This document shows positions 24,366 to 32,994 of a stretch of 64,000 nucleotides of DNA, one piece after another; positions within the stretch are counted from its first letter, which is position 1, and the number at the start of each line of letters is the position of its first letter. The stretch comes from SZUA-37 sp964472525 (lineage in GTDB: Bacteria; Pseudomonadota; Gammaproteobacteria; UBA6429; Thiohalophilaceae), in the NCBI GenBank assembly GCA_964472525.1, contig CAYYLL010000003.1:62001-126000 (forward strand), read 5' to 3'. Position numbers and translations under genes: made by a program. The notes under the pieces are model-generated. The model was not told the origin of the DNA, did not search any database, and saw nothing but the letters and a program-made list of their open reading frames with translations.

Positions 24366-25550
24366 ATGGAAATTAAAACAGCAGCCGATGTGCTCTTTAT
24401 TCTATTAGGAGCCATTATGGTTCTGGCAATGCATTCAGGTTTTGCCTTTTTAGAGGTAGGAACCGTCCGTAAGAAGAATCAGGTGAATGCACTCGTTAAA
24501 ATTATTGTTGATTTTGCTGTTTCAACCATCGGTTACTTCTTTATCGGCTATATGGTGGCTTATGGACTTGGGTTTACCGACAGTGCGCAGGTGCTAATTC
24601 ATAAAAATGGCTATGAGCTGGTTAAGTTCTTCTTTTTATTGACTTTTGCTGCGGCTATTCCAGCGATTATTTCGGGTGGTATTGCAGAAAGGGCACGTTT
24701 TTACCCTCAACTTCTAGCCACTTTTGTTATTGTGGCGTTTATTTACCCGTTTTTTGAGGGGATTGCTTGGAATGGTAACTTTGGTGTTCAAGCATGGATT
24801 AATAAAAGCTTTGGGGCCGATTTCCATGATTTTGCCGGTTCTGTTGTTGTTCATGCGATGGGCGGTTGGATAGCTCTGGCTGCGGTTACGTTGCTTGGAC
24901 GTCGCTTACCAAAAGGCGGTAGCCACTCTATATCTCATCCCCCTTCAAGTATTCCTTTTTTGGCGTTAGGTGCGTGGGTTCTGACCGTGGGCTGGTTTGG
25001 TTTTAATGTGATGTCCGCGCAAACCATTGATGCGATTAGCGGCTTGGTGGCACTGAATTCATTAATGGCGATGGTGGGGGGGATTTTAGCCGCACTTGTT
25101 GTGGGTAAGAATGACCCGGGTTTTGTACATAATGGCCCCCTGGCCGGCTTGGTTGCGGTGTGTGCTGGTTCTGATGTGATGCACCCGATAGGTGCGCTTG
25201 TAACGGGGTTGATTGCCGGTGCTTTATTTGTTTGGATGTTTGCTCAATGTCATAACAAATGGAAAATTGATGATGTCCTTGGTGTTTGGCCATTACACGG
25301 ACTGTGTGGTGCTTGGGGTGGCATTGCGGCCGGTATTTTTGGCTTAAAAGCCTTTGGTGGGTTGGGTGGCGTTACCTTTATGTCGCAACTCGTTGGCACA
25401 CTTATGGGCATTGCCGTTGCATTATTAGGTGGTTTTGTTGTTTATGGCACGCTTAAGAAGCTTGTGGGTATTCGTTTGAGTGCCGAAGAAGAACATCTGG
25501 GTGCAGATTTAAGTATTCATAAAATTGCAGCAGAATCCGATATCGATTAA
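24366..25550 (+). CDS. Ammonium transporter, divergent Amt family
   Basis: A 394-residue membrane channel for ammonium, about 11 helices, starting at the ATG at 24366 with GGAGGA upstream. The Amt pore twin histidines are in VVHAMGGW and PLHGLCGAWGG. Other marks are GGIAERARF, WFGFNVMSA and the C-terminal tail GADLSIHKI, which matches the Amt GxDxxxH regulatory tail. The usual HWVWGGGWL region is replaced by EGIAWNGNFGVQAW, so the branch is divergent. No signal peptide is seen and no glnK PII gene is adjacent. Transport of ammonium is the family expectation. Confidence 0.88.
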   Translation: MEIKTAADVLFILLGAIMVLAMHSGFAFLEVGTVRKKNQVNALVKIIVDFAVSTIGYFFIGYMVAYGLGFTDSAQVLIHKNGYELVKFFFLLTFAAAIPAIISGGIAERARFYPQLLATFVIVAFIYPFFEGIAWNGNFGVQAWINKSFGADFHDFAGSVVVHAMGGWIALAAVTLLGRRLPKGGSHSISHPPSSIPFLALGAWVLTVGWFGFNVMSAQTIDAISGLVALNSLMAMVGGILAALVVGKNDPGFVHNGPLAGLVAVCAGSDVMHPIGALVTGLIAGALFVWMFAQCHNKWKIDDVLGVWPLHGLCGAWGGIAAGIFGLKAFGGLGGVTFMSQLVGTLMGIAVALLGGFVVYGTLKKLVGIRLSAEEEHLGADLSIHKIAAESDID

Positions 25551-25666
25551 TTTTCAATGTGTTAGTAGTCAATATTTAGGTTATAGCGAATGTGTTGTTA
25601 GGTAAGCGTTGATTCCGCTACGCCCCCCATCTGAGTTACACTTAATGGATAGGAGGCAGCGTATTG

Positions 25667-26980
25667 ATGACGAAAAAAATAATCATTAGCACGATAGTTG
25701 TTGTTGTCATTGGCTTTTTTGTTTGGCGTTTTATACGGCCGATGAATATTTTTGTTGTTGAAGACCAATTTGCATGGCCGGTGGATACCTCTCAAGCACC
25801 AGCCGTCTTAGGTAAATTAAGCGCAAAAGAATGCGGAGCGTGTCACACGGCTTTTTATGCTGAGTGGCAAACAACGATGCATAGTCAGGCGTGGAAAGGC
25901 CCTTATTTTCAGGCTGATTGGAACTTTGACAATAAAAAACAGGCTTGCGGGCTCTGCCATACGCCGTTAGATAGCCAACAGCCGCGTAAGGTTTTAGGTT
26001 ATCGGGATACTGATAAGTGGGAGCCGATACTGGAAGATAACCCCAACTTTGATTCTAAATTACAACATGAAGGTGTCACCTGTGCGGCCTGCCATTATCG
26101 AGATGGCAAAATTGTGGGTGTTATAAAAAATACCCATGCACCTCACCCAGTAAAAATACTGGCAGATCCCAATCAGGTTTGTGTGCGCTGCCATGTTGTT
26201 GGTGGCGATCGTTGGGACACCTTTTATCGTTTTCCCCCTTGTGGTACGGTCGCTGAGATTGGCAGTTCTTTATCTAATCCACCCACAAAGGCTGATTTAC
26301 GTTTATTGGGCCAATTAAAGCCTCTGAAAAAAGATCCAGATATTATTCAACAGTTTGGGAAACAGAATATAACAGTTAAAGGTCGTACGGGTGAAGGCGT
26401 TGTGGCGAATGTTGCTTCGTTGGGGTGCGTTCAGTGCCATATGCCTGCGGTTAAACGCGCTTTAGTTAAGGGTGGCAAGATACGCCAATCGCGGCACCAT
26501 TACTGGCGTGGTGGGCATGATCCCGACATGGTCAAAAAAGCATTATCGGTAAAATTTGCAGAACAAAAATTAACGAATGATGGGAAACGTCGTTTTGCCT
26601 TGACCTTAGCCAACACCGGAGCCGCCCATTATCTCCCCACGGGCACCCCTGACCGTTATTTAACGGTACAACTGCGAGTGTTCGACCAACAAGGCCATGT
26701 GCTCAATGAAAAGACTAAGAGTTTAATCCGTTCAGTTCTTTGGCGTCCTTTTATTATCGACTTGAATGACACGCGCTTAGCACGCTGGCAACCGCGTACC
26801 TACACGATTGATATTATTGATAAGAAAAAAGCTGTCAGCGTTGAGGCGAGCATTCGTTATCATTTGATGAACGAAAAACGCCGTAAAAGAATTAAATATA
26901 AAAACAAAACACCTATTGCCTATGATGTTTTCCGTAAAAAAATCTCACTGGCTGTAAAAACAGAAGGAAAAGTACCATGA
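25667..26980 (+). CDS. Membrane-anchored five-haem c-type cytochrome (cytochrome c554-like)
   Basis: A 437-residue protein with an N-terminal anchor (about 5-21). It has five CXXCH haem sites: CGACH 56-60, CGLCH 94-98, CAACH 139-143, CVRCH 172-176 and CVQCH 254-258. The spacing matches the cytochrome c554-related multihaem family. A C-terminal non-haem domain carries the conserved NTGAAHYLPTGTPDRYLTVQL stretch. AGGAGG precedes the ATG at 25667. The stop overlaps the start of the following flavoenzyme by 4 bp, so the two are probably translationally coupled. It may carry electrons to or from periplasmic nitrogen or sulfur compounds, but the substrate is unknown. Confidence 0.9.
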   Translation: MTKKIIISTIVVVVIGFFVWRFIRPMNIFVVEDQFAWPVDTSQAPAVLGKLSAKECGACHTAFYAEWQTTMHSQAWKGPYFQADWNFDNKKQACGLCHTPLDSQQPRKVLGYRDTDKWEPILEDNPNFDSKLQHEGVTCAACHYRDGKIVGVIKNTHAPHPVKILADPNQVCVRCHVVGGDRWDTFYRFPPCGTVAEIGSSLSNPPTKADLRLLGQLKPLKKDPDIIQQFGKQNITVKGRTGEGVVANVASLGCVQCHMPAVKRALVKGGKIRQSRHHYWRGGHDPDMVKKALSVKFAEQKLTNDGKRRFALTLANTGAAHYLPTGTPDRYLTVQLRVFDQQGHVLNEKTKSLIRSVLWRPFIIDLNDTRLARWQPRTYTIDIIDKKKAVSVEASIRYHLMNEKRRKRIKYKNKTPIAYDVFRKKISLAVKTEGKVP

Positions 26981-28389
26981 GTCAACAGGATCTCGTGATT
27001 ATTGGGGGTGGAGCTGGTGGACTTATCGTTGCCAGTGTCGCCGCACAATTAGGATTAAAAGTAACCCTCATTGAAAAAGAAGACACACTCGGTGGAGATT
27101 GCTTACATTATGGTTGCGTGCCGAGCAAAACCTTGATCAAATCAGCCAAAGTCGCAGCGTTAATGCGACGTGGTGCGGAGTTTGGTTTGGAGTCGGTTAA
27201 TCCCAAAGTCGATATGGCTAAAGTTAGCGATCATGTGCAGTCGGTGATTGAGCATATTCAGCACCATGATGACCCTGAACGTTTTCGTAGCTACGGTTGT
27301 GAAATCATTTTTGGTCATGTCGAATTTGTTGATTCACATTCGGTGCGGGTGAACAATCAAACGATAAAGGCAAAGCGTTTTGTGTTGGCAACAGGGAGTA
27401 AGCCATTTATACCGTCTGTTTCGGGCTTAGAAGAAACCGGCTATCTGACCAATATGGATTTATTTTCCTTGCGTGAATTACCCGAGCGTTTAGTCGTGCT
27501 AGGTGGCGGGCCCATTGGTTTGGAAATGGGACAAGCTTTTGCACGCTTGGGGAGTCAGGTGACGATTGTACAACGTGCACAAAATATCTTGCCACAAGAA
27601 GATCCTGAACTGGCCGATGCTTTGGAAAAAACTTTGCTCGCTGAGGGAATTAACATTTATACCTCAACAGAAGCTAAACAGGTTTCAAAAGACAATGGCA
27701 TCATTACGATTGAATGTACTAACGGTTTAAAACTGGAAGCTGATCAAATTTTAGTGGCAACTGGCCGACAGCCGAATACGGATGGGCTCAATCTGGAAGC
27801 AGCCGGTGTGGAATACAACAACCGGGGGATCAAGGTCGATCGTCGTATGCGAACATCGGCTAAACATATTTATGCCTGTGGTGATGTGTGTGGACCGTAT
27901 TTGTTTACCCATATGGCGGAGTACCAGGCAGGTATTGTTATTAGCAATGCGATATTCCGTTTTCCGAAAAAGACCAACTATCGTGTGGTTCCTTGGGTTA
28001 CCTATACCGAGCCTGAATTTGCACGCGTCGGCCTAAGCGAACAACAGGCGCGAGAGCAGGGAATAGATCCCACGGTATTACGTTTTGCCTTTAAAGATAT
28101 TGACCGAGCCTTGGCCGAAGTCGAAACAGAAGGAATGAGTAAATTTATTACTCACAAGGGGCGTATCTTGGGTGCATCCATCCTAGGCCCCCATGCGGGC
28201 GAACTGATCCATGAAATCGTGTTAGCGATGCAAGCGGGGGTAAAGATCAGTACTATCTCAGCTGCCATTCATGCTTATCCGACTCTAGCGCAAATCCATC
28301 GACGTACGGTAAATACGACCTATGCCACTAAGTTATTTAGCCCCGGAACACGAAAATTTGTTAAATGGATTAATTGGTTATTGCCATAA
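26977..28389 (+). CDS. FAD/NAD(P) disulfide oxidoreductase (MerA/lipoamide dehydrogenase-like)
   Basis: A 470-residue class I flavin disulfide reductase with no N-terminal metal-binding domain. Visible are FAD motif IIGGGAGGLIVASVAAQLG, redox cysteines C42-L-H-Y-G-C47 (GGDCLHYGCVPSK), the NAD(P) motif VVLGGGPIGLEMGQAF and GDVCGPYLFTHMAEYQAG. Near the C-terminus the active-site segment is HAYPTLAQ where lipoamide dehydrogenase has HPTxxE, so the usual His-Glu pair is absent. A C-terminal Cys pair typical of MerA is also missing. It is coupled to the five-haem cytochrome. Mercury reduction is unlikely from these features. Confidence 0.9.
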   Translation: MSQQDLVIIGGGAGGLIVASVAAQLGLKVTLIEKEDTLGGDCLHYGCVPSKTLIKSAKVAALMRRGAEFGLESVNPKVDMAKVSDHVQSVIEHIQHHDDPERFRSYGCEIIFGHVEFVDSHSVRVNNQTIKAKRFVLATGSKPFIPSVSGLEETGYLTNMDLFSLRELPERLVVLGGGPIGLEMGQAFARLGSQVTIVQRAQNILPQEDPELADALEKTLLAEGINIYTSTEAKQVSKDNGIITIECTNGLKLEADQILVATGRQPNTDGLNLEAAGVEYNNRGIKVDRRMRTSAKHIYACGDVCGPYLFTHMAEYQAGIVISNAIFRFPKKTNYRVVPWVTYTEPEFARVGLSEQQAREQGIDPTVLRFAFKDIDRALAEVETEGMSKFITHKGRILGASILGPHAGELIHEIVLAMQAGVKISTISAAIHAYPTLAQIHRRTVNTTYATKLFSPGTRKFVKWINWLLP

Positions 28390-28557
28390 TCAATAGCGGA
28401 TGCTGTTGTGGGTTAGGAGTCTAAAATACTGATTTAAACTGAATTATTGATGCGCTAATATATAAAATCTTTCCCTGTTGTACTTTCATGTCTTAGAAAT
28501 TTCTTTGCAGATTGAACAAATATGAACCTGCATTGTCATACGCTCCATTGCCTGCCA

Positions 28558-28605
28558 TCGTAGTCGTAAACGCAAAGCAATAACTCTAACGGCATAGGAC
28601 TACGA
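28558..28605. promoter_or_regulatory. Inverted repeat before the PQQ-propeller gene
   Basis: TCGTAGTC (28558-28565) and GACTACGA (28598-28605) form an 8-bp perfect inverted repeat with a 32-nt loop, ending 4 bp before the TTG start at 28610. It could hide or expose the start in mRNA, or be an operator. The rest of the 220-bp gap shows no frame. Confidence 0.4.
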
Positions 28606-28609
28606 AACA

Positions 28610-29659
28610 TTGAATCATTATTCGTTGATTAAGGCTACAAGGACAGACTGCATAAGATTCGTGCTGTCAGCTATCATGTTATTGGCGATAACATCGGCCA
28701 GTGCCGGCACGCAATATCCTCAAAATCCCTGTCACTTGAAACAATATTTATATACTGGTGAAGCAGGATTAAAGAAATTTGATCTCACGGCACAAGCTTA
28801 TGTCTGGTCAGTCCTGCCTCAACACAGTACATTCGAACCCGTATGCACAGCACAACGTATCTTTATCGGCAGTCATAATGGTCTTTATGCCATTAATTCC
28901 AGTAGTGGCAAAGTACTTTGGTCTATCGGACAAGGCATAACATTATTCTCTCCTGTCGTTGATGGTCAATTTGTTTATGTAACCGGACTTGACGGCAAAG
29001 TTCGAAAACTACAAACAGACTCGGGCAAACTTATCTGGCAAAAACAACTCAAAGGTTGGTTGTACCCACCGGTGGTCATGAATGGCCGTGTTATTGTTGG
29101 TGGTAATGGGCGAACACTTTATACCTTAGACGCTAACAATGGGACGTTACTTTGGAAGCGAGACGTGGGTCAGCAACTTGTTTACCGGCCCGTTGCTGCT
29201 AAACCGGCTGTTATTGTTGTTCCAACTTATGGGCCTCAAGTCATGGCGATTAATGTCAAAACGAATAAAATTTTATGGTCAAAAAAAGATGCCAGTACAC
29301 CCTATACCGCCACAATTGATAATGACCAACTCTTTTACGGTGACCAAAACGGAATACTGCATGCGGTGAATGTAGCGAACGGTAAAGAAAACTGGCATGT
29401 GCAGTTATTAGGAGTGATTCGGTCAAGTCCGACTGTCAATAAAAATACTATCTGGATAGGAACCGAACGAGGGCAGCTAACCGCACTCAATAAAATGAAT
29501 GGAAAAATTTTATGGCAAAAGCAACTAAAGCAATCACTACTTTATTCACCTATGCCAGTCGCAAACAAAGTTTATTTAAAAGTGGATTCGCGTAATTTGT
29601 TGTCCGAATCGTTTTCACTGCCAATAGCAGCAACAGACAAGGCCTTGCCTATTCCATAG
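28610..29659 (+). CDS. Exported PQQ-type beta-propeller protein
   Basis: A 349-residue protein made of repeated WD/PQQ-type blades (LYAINSSSGKVLWSI, KLQTDSGKLIWQKQLKG, LYTLDANNGTLLWKRDV, VMAINVKTNKILWSKKD, LHAVNVANGKENWHV, LTALNKMNGKILWQKQL), six or seven in all, as in BamB. A signal peptide is visible (RFVLSAIMLLAITSASAG). The start is unclear: TTG at 28610 or 28625 is in frame and there is no ATG before 28676. It may be a periplasmic scaffold rather than a dehydrogenase. It is 48 bp upstream of the cytochrome P460 gene. Confidence 0.82.
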   Translation: MNHYSLIKATRTDCIRFVLSAIMLLAITSASAGTQYPQNPCHLKQYLYTGEAGLKKFDLTAQAYVWSVLPQHSTFEPVCTAQRIFIGSHNGLYAINSSSGKVLWSIGQGITLFSPVVDGQFVYVTGLDGKVRKLQTDSGKLIWQKQLKGWLYPPVVMNGRVIVGGNGRTLYTLDANNGTLLWKRDVGQQLVYRPVAAKPAVIVVPTYGPQVMAINVKTNKILWSKKDASTPYTATIDNDQLFYGDQNGILHAVNVANGKENWHVQLLGVIRSSPTVNKNTIWIGTERGQLTALNKMNGKILWQKQLKQSLLYSPMPVANKVYLKVDSRNLLSESFSLPIAATDKALPIP

Positions 29660-29707
29660 GCCGCGCTGTTGTTTTTGTAGTAAAAAACCACCAAGGAGAT
29701 AACAACG

Positions 29708-30301
29708 ATGAAGTATAAAAAAATAAAACTAGTCACATTGAGTGCGGCAATCATTTTTTCGACAGGCGCGCTGCTTGTTGGGTGTTCAACATCGGGTACG
29801 ATGAAAATGAAACCACCAATGGGTTCTGCGCAGGATGTGAGCGATGCAAAAGATCTATGGAATACATTGGCGTCAGCCAGACTGGTTGGCGCACATGCCA
29901 GAAAAGCACGACCTTATAAAGGTCAGCACCCTCACGGTGCGGTGCTAGAAACCTTACATAAAACCATTACGGTGAACGGCCATACAGGGTTAGCGATTAT
30001 AAAACGCAATTACGGTGGTCCCGGTGTTTCAAACTACAGTGTCAGTAAAAATCGGGCGAAATATTTAAAGGCCGTTACCGTTATGTTTAAACGGGAAAAT
30101 GGTTACGACAGTAAAGACAAGAACTGGTTTTGGGCTAAGTACAAACCCAATGGTGCGCTCCACACTAAAGCAATGCCAAACGGTATGAAAATTAAATTGG
30201 CTGGTCGAGTGGCCAAAGGCATGCCTACCGGTTGTATTAGTTGCCATCGTGGAGCCGGTGGTGGTGATTTTGTTTTTGCAGATAAAATATCGGTAAAATA
30301 A
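29708..30301 (+). CDS. Cytochrome P460-family lipoprotein
   Basis: A 197-residue protein with lipobox ALLVGC (Cys26). The domain matches cytochrome P460: VMFKRENGYDSKDKNWFWAKY, AGRVAKGMPTGCISCHRGAGGGDFVF. The haem motif is CISCH at 176-180. P460 enzymes oxidise hydroxylamine to N2O or nitrite using a haem cross-linked to a lysine; I cannot confirm that lysine here without an alignment. AAGGAG precedes the ATG. The lipoprotein anchor and the nearby Amt and multihaem cytochrome make a hydroxylamine/NO role plausible. Confidence 0.88.
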   Translation: MKYKKIKLVTLSAAIIFSTGALLVGCSTSGTMKMKPPMGSAQDVSDAKDLWNTLASARLVGAHARKARPYKGQHPHGAVLETLHKTITVNGHTGLAIIKRNYGGPGVSNYSVSKNRAKYLKAVTVMFKRENGYDSKDKNWFWAKYKPNGALHTKAMPNGMKIKLAGRVAKGMPTGCISCHRGAGGGDFVFADKISVK

Positions 30302-30393
30302 ATAATTAAGGGCTGAACAGGGTTAGAACACCGTTAATGAAGGAATAGACTGTGTTTTAATCCTGAAGTGAGCCTGACTACAAAATACAACAT

Positions 30394-30924
30394 TTATTTA
30401 TTTTTTAATAAATTTTTAAAGTACAGGAGGCTTGAGTTATTCGCCCATTTACGCTCGCCAATTGCTCTGGCAATAAATTTACCATCCCGTCCTATTATAT
30501 AGGTTGTGGGTAATGCTTTAATTTCGTAAGCTTTTTGTATGTGTTTACTGGTATCCATGCCAACAGGAAAGGACAGTCTTGCTTGTTTAATATATTGCTC
30601 AACATCAAGTTGATTGCCACGTTCAATTGAGATAGCAATAATCTTTAAACCCTGATTGCGATATTTCTCCCATAATATTTGCAGGGCAGGCATTTCTTTG
30701 CGGCAAGGGTTACAAAATGTTGCCCAAAAATTTAACAAAACAACCTGTCCGTTTAAGTCAGACAGTGATACTGAACTTCCATCTAACAATGTCAACCTGA
30801 AATCAGGTGCAGTTTTTCTTTCTTTGGGAAAGGTTAAAGCCAGCCCGGCTTCGGCATGGGGAGCCGTTTCAGCTATAACGGACAAACTTAAAAAAATAAA
30901 AACATAAAAAAGTAATTTCTGCAT
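30394..30924 (-). CDS. TlpA-like periplasmic thioredoxin
   Basis: A 176-residue protein with a signal peptide (about 1-25). It has the AhpC/TSA-like fold with FWATFCNPC (Cys71-N-P-Cys74), and the later ALPTTYIIGRDGKF holds the cis-Pro. TlpA/ResA proteins reduce disulfides for cytochrome c maturation or copper delivery. It is the last gene of a three-gene minus-strand unit with a lipoprotein cytochrome c and a Met-rich outer-membrane protein, so a role in metal or haem handling is plausible. Confidence 0.88.
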   Translation of the reverse strand: MQKLLFYVFIFLSLSVIAETAPHAEAGLALTFPKERKTAPDFRLTLLDGSSVSLSDLNGQVVLLNFWATFCNPCRKEMPALQILWEKYRNQGLKIIAISIERGNQLDVEQYIKQARLSFPVGMDTSKHIQKAYEIKALPTTYIIGRDGKFIARAIGERKWANNSSLLYFKNLLKNK

Positions 30925-30945
30925 TATATTCAGAATTGGATAACG

Positions 30946-31233
30946 TTATTGTGAATGCATTTTAAGATAGCGTAAAATTATTTTTTTATCTGTTTCATTT
31001 AATTTGGTCATTCCTCTTTCCTGCATTCGTGTATCCATAACGGGCAGAAGATTTTTCCATCCAGAGAATGATAAACGTTTTGGGTGTGGTACCGAATGGC
31101 AGCTACCACATTGTTTGCTATAGAGCTTGCCGTCATCACTATTAGCGGCAGGTATGGGAGTTGGTGACAACCCGCTACACGATACAGTAAATAGTATTAA
31201 GCCTATCATGGGTATAACAAAGTACTTTCTCAT
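30946..31233 (-). CDS. Small monohaem cytochrome c lipoprotein
   Basis: A 95-residue protein with lipobox TVSC (Cys19) and haem motif CGSCH at 42-46, and a likely Met ligand in the C-terminal helix region (VMDTRMQERGM). It starts only 1 bp after the stop of the Met-rich barrel gene and is followed 21 bp later by the TlpA-like gene. It is anchored in a membrane as a periplasmic electron carrier. Its partner is unknown. Confidence 0.88.
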   Translation of the reverse strand: MRKYFVIPMIGLILFTVSCSGLSPTPIPAANSDDGKLYSKQCGSCHSVPHPKRLSFSGWKNLLPVMDTRMQERGMTKLNETDKKIILRYLKMHSQ

Positions 31234-31234
31234 T

Positions 31235-32425
31235 TTAAAATCCTAACTGGCTATTAGTTGAGCCATTATTAAATTTATAACGGATACTTTTTTTCGTTGG
31301 CATTTCAATGTACCAGGTCAACATGACACGGTAGTCTTGTTCCAGTTGTGGGCCATTCAAGTCACGGTACAGGGGTAAGCCAATATTAAAGTCAACAATA
31401 TGTAACGGAGCAGGTTGCCATTGAAGGCCTAGAGTAATAAAGGCTTGTGTACCACCATAGTTTGACGTACCCCACAACGGAGTGGCATAAGGTGAGTTGG
31501 GATCACCTTGTGTGGTATGCCCTGATGCGCCACTGACCGCTTCATCGGCCTCACCACGAATCTTACCTTGGTGATGCAGGTTTAACTGAATTTGTGCCAG
31601 CCAGTTATATTTAAACTGGTACATGCCATATAAATCAAGGCGTGTTTCATTGCCCAGGCGGTAGTTGCGTTTATTATCATACAAGCGGGCGGTATAGGTC
31701 GCATTAATTCCCCACCAGTAAGGTGAGTGTGATGACTGATACAGGTAACCAATCGTTGGATCAAAGGTGCCTGAACCTAACTGCATTCCATAGGGTTGTA
31801 ACTCTTTTTGTCGGGCGGCGACAGGGTGTTGCGTATTTCTTTCGTTAATTGAACCGGTTGGAATACTTAAGCCAAACAGCAATGAAGCCTGATTGGTCGG
31901 GATTAATGGATCATCGGCAAACAGGCGGTATTTTGCCATCAGCATGGTGTCGGCGAGGCCTTCGGATTTCATGGTGAAACCTTCTTGCCCTGTTGAGGTT
32001 TGCATCATGCTGTTAAAGGTCATGTCCATGCTGTTTTGCTTGTACATCAGCATTATGCCTGCAAAAAAGTCATCACTAAAACTGTAACCGGATGTGATAT
32101 TGAGCATGTTCATATCCATAGACGTTGGCACGGCCATAAACTTTCCGGTCGGGTTGCCCATCATTACCGGCATGCCTAACAAGCTGTTACTGTCAATGCT
32201 ATTAGTACCGTCACGTAATCCTTCCATGTGCATTTGCATCAAGCTGAATTTAACACGGTATTCATGTGTTTCGGGTATACCACCACCAGGGATATTCATC
32301 GGCATGTTTCCGCCACACTTGCCACAGCACATTCCGACATAGGCATTAGCCAGGTTGAAAACGAGCATTAAAAGTAGCCCACTAAAAATTTGTAGTGTAT
32401 TTTTGGGCTTTATTAAATTTAACAT
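31235..32425 (-). CDS. Met-rich outer-membrane beta-barrel protein with CCGKCGG N-terminus
   Basis: A 396-residue protein from the ATG at 32425 (GAGAG lies 6 bp upstream; the in-frame ATG at 32437 is alternative). A signal peptide ending NANA is followed by YVGMCCGKCGGNMPMNIPGGG (Cys33, 34, 37). The body alternates aromatic strands and Met-rich loops (MQMHMEG, MPVMMGNPTGKFMAVPTSMDMNML, MLMYKQNSMDMTF), and the C-terminus ends YKFNNGSTNSQLGF. The overall appearance is a transporter-type barrel of the phenol MetA-like class. A metal, probably copper, is suggested by the Cys/Met content only. Confidence 0.78.
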   Translation of the reverse strand: MLNLIKPKNTLQIFSGLLLMLVFNLANAYVGMCCGKCGGNMPMNIPGGGIPETHEYRVKFSLMQMHMEGLRDGTNSIDSNSLLGMPVMMGNPTGKFMAVPTSMDMNMLNITSGYSFSDDFFAGIMLMYKQNSMDMTFNSMMQTSTGQEGFTMKSEGLADTMLMAKYRLFADDPLIPTNQASLLFGLSIPTGSINERNTQHPVAARQKELQPYGMQLGSGTFDPTIGYLYQSSHSPYWWGINATYTARLYDNKRNYRLGNETRLDLYGMYQFKYNWLAQIQLNLHHQGKIRGEADEAVSGASGHTTQGDPNSPYATPLWGTSNYGGTQAFITLGLQWQPAPLHIVDFNIGLPLYRDLNGPQLEQDYRVMLTWYIEMPTKKSIRYKFNNGSTNSQLGF

Positions 32426-32485
32426 CACATCTCTCATTTATATTTTTATTGGCTGCGATACTAGCAATTAAAAATTTTTTGAGGA

Positions 32486-32504
32486 ATGTGACAAATTGTC
32501 GCAT
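32486..32504. promoter_or_regulatory. Candidate operator upstream of the barrel-cytochrome-TlpA unit
   Basis: ATGTGACAAATTGTCGCAT is a 19-bp near-perfect palindrome: 9-bp arms with one mismatched pair. It overlaps a TTGTCA on the minus strand that could be a -35 element, and lies about 60 bp before the start codon of the minus-strand operon. No regulator is identified; the N7 spacing does not fit CRP. Confidence 0.5.
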
Positions 32505-32583
32505 CATGGGTTAAATTCAGTGTGGTGTGAAGTTACAGAGGGAGGCTTTAGGCGTTGATATTGTCCTTGTAGTGAATGGTGTT

Positions 32584-32799
32584 TTACTGTTGTTTTATGC
32601 GATCGGTATAGTCCATCTTTTGGGCTCTATTATTCAGTTGTTGTTGTAATTGTTGCGCCTGTTTCAATGTTTGCAGGCCGGACGGTTCTATTGAGTGAGT
32701 TGATTTTGTTGTTTGGTGGTTCACTGCGGGTGTGAAAACAGACTGATAGAGTACAGCGACAAAAATAACCAACCCAAGTAATAAGCCTAGAAATTTCAT
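32584..32799 (-). CDS. Small single-pass membrane protein
   Basis: A 71-residue protein. Residues 2-20 (KFLGLLLGLVIFVAVLYQS) form one membrane segment or signal anchor, followed by a polar Gln-rich tail (LKQAQQLQQQLNNRAQKMDYTDRIKQQ) that is probably helical. No family is recognised. It is separated from the barrel operon by about 160 bp and from divergent miaB by 195 bp. Confidence 0.65.
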   Translation of the reverse strand: MKFLGLLLGLVIFVAVLYQSVFTPAVNHQTTKSTHSIEPSGLQTLKQAQQLQQQLNNRAQKMDYTDRIKQQ

Positions 32800-32994
32800 T
32801 CCGTATCCTTGATATAACGTATTTATATCTTAAAGTGTAGCCAAAATTTGGCTCGAATGGTGGCTAAAGCTCTGGTTTTCTCCATCATTTCTGATTTTTA
32901 GAGGGTAAAATCGGCGCAGAACTGGAAACTTGTTGAACGAAGTGATACCTTAGCCCGCCCTTATCAATAATGATCTGTTCCGTTTTTAATTATC

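Noticed and set aside
26977..28389. Mercuric reductase (merA) call
   Set aside because: There is no N-terminal metal-binding domain, no C-terminal Cys pair and no mer genes nearby; only the general flavin disulfide reductase fold is supported.
32487..32503. CRP-type site TGTGA-TCGCA
   Set aside because: The spacing between halves is 7, not 6, so it is recorded only as an unassigned palindrome.
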